Positions 63,715 through 64,000 of a stretch of DNA of 64,000 bases are shown piece after piece. The position numbers were made by a program, and so were the translations under genes. The notes under the pieces were generated by a model. The model was not told where the DNA came from, did not search any database, and worked only from the letters and a program-made list of their open reading frames with translations. This DNA is from Tribonema minus (taxonomy: Eukaryota; Sar; Xanthophyceae; Tribonematales; Tribonemataceae): positions 62,001 through 126,000 of the forward strand of contig JAFCMP010000144.1 of assembly GCA_017506865.1 (NCBI GenBank), given 5' to 3'. Positions within the stretch are counted from its first letter, which is position 1. Every line of letters begins with the position of its first letter.

Positions 63715-63772
63715 CGTCAAGTGGGACTTTTGCGGCGGCGCGGATCCATATGGGAATGGCATTCCCAATTTA
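63715..63772. promoter_or_regulatory. Both recurrent motifs, including a perfect palindrome
   Basis: GTCAAGTGGGACTTTTGCGG (63717-63736) and TGGGAATGGCATTCCCAATT (63751-63770) lie 40-95 bases beyond the primase start. The second contains a 6-bp perfect inverted repeat (GGGAAT/ATTCCC), so it could work in either direction. Confidence 0.6.
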
Positions 63773-63880
63773 AGTGTGCTTCGCCGCGGAGCGCAAATGA
63801 AAGCTTGTGTGAGGTGGTGGTGGTAAATGGTACATTGTGGTGGCTGTTCAGGTGTTCTGCCTCGTCTCTTCCCATGCCTG

Positions 63881-63981
63881 CCTCTCACGATGCTACTTTG
63901 TCAGCTCTTTGAAATTGTGCAGCCCGGTGACCTCTCATGATGCTCACGATGTCAGCTCTTTGAAATTGCGCAGACCGGTGA
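63881..63981. repeat. Imperfect 50-bp tandem repeat
   Basis: Two adjacent units, CCTCTCACGATGCTACTTTG to CCCGGTGA (63881-63930) and CCTCTCATGATGCTCACGAT to ACCGGTGA (63931-63981), share most bases, including GTCAGCTCTTTGAAATTG. More may follow to the right of the window. No gene is seen in 63773-64000. Confidence 0.65.
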
Positions 63982-64000
63982 CAAAGGCATCGATCTCTTC

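Overview
The window looks like a gene-dense segment of a large nucleocytoplasmic-type DNA virus (Nucleocytoviricota-like) infecting, or integrated into, an alga with a red-lineage complex plastid. Viral-style content includes an archaeo-eukaryotic/UL52-like primase (61.7-63.7 kb), a DUF5767-like protein typical of giant viruses, FNIP-type and ankyrin repeat proteins, RING proteins, a papain-like protease, GT25 glycosyltransferase, three SET proteins, a C5 DNA methyltransferase beside a putative nuclease, a DnaJ, a sensor kinase, and an IS607 element with a Fanzor-like TnpB. Genes are mostly intron-free, closely spaced and on both strands. No capsid, packaging ATPase, B-family polymerase or RNA polymerase gene was seen, so family placement is open. 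Two features point to a nucleus: a perfect non-autonomous LTR retrotransposon with a 5-bp target duplication, and a likely spliceosomal intron inside the TnpB. An endogenized giant virus, or a virus with a nuclear phase, fits both.

Layout. 0-2.7 kb: two unknown proteins and a repeat-rich spacer. 2.9-5.6 kb: LTR element. 5.8-10.3 kb: two FNIP-repeat proteins flank a PD-(D/E)XK-like protein and a RING protein. 10.6-15.4 kb: small unknowns, a GExH-motif protein, a GT25 enzyme and a Rieske oxygenase with a plastid-type leader. 16.2-23.6 kb: a Zn2Cys6 protein, beta-rich surface-type proteins, a membrane protein, a degenerate receiver and a SET protein. 23.6-25.6 kb: degenerate repeats. 25.6-30.9 kb: small proteins, an LCM-type methyltransferase and a restriction-modification-like pair. 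30.9-37.4 kb: Cys-rich protein, RING-Smr fusion, protease, two tandem SET genes. 37.5-39.6 kb: IS607/Fanzor element. 40-50 kb: ethylene-receptor-like hybrid kinase, large beta-rich protein, HNH nuclease between J-domain copies, DnaJ, plastid-leader methyltransferase. 50.6-61.2 kb: a 5,180-bp tandem duplication carrying a kinase, a GExH protein, small unknowns and the DUF5767-like protein. 61.2-63.7 kb: small basic protein and primase.

Three themes tie the genes together. (1) Host-plastid manipulation: two, perhaps three, enzymes begin with a signal peptide followed by an ASAF-like motif, the signature of import into complex plastids. (2) Signalling and chromatin or ubiquitin control: an ethylene-receptor-like kinase, a pseudo-receiver, a Ser/Thr kinase, SET proteins, RING proteins and a fungal-type zinc cluster. 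(3) Genome dynamics: an LTR element, an IS607 element, an HNH cassette, a restriction-modification-like locus and a tandem duplication. Recurrent upstream motifs (TCAA-T-RGGAYTTTT and the palindrome TGGGAATGGCATTCCCA) link many of the genes as one regulon-like set and argue they belong to one genome.
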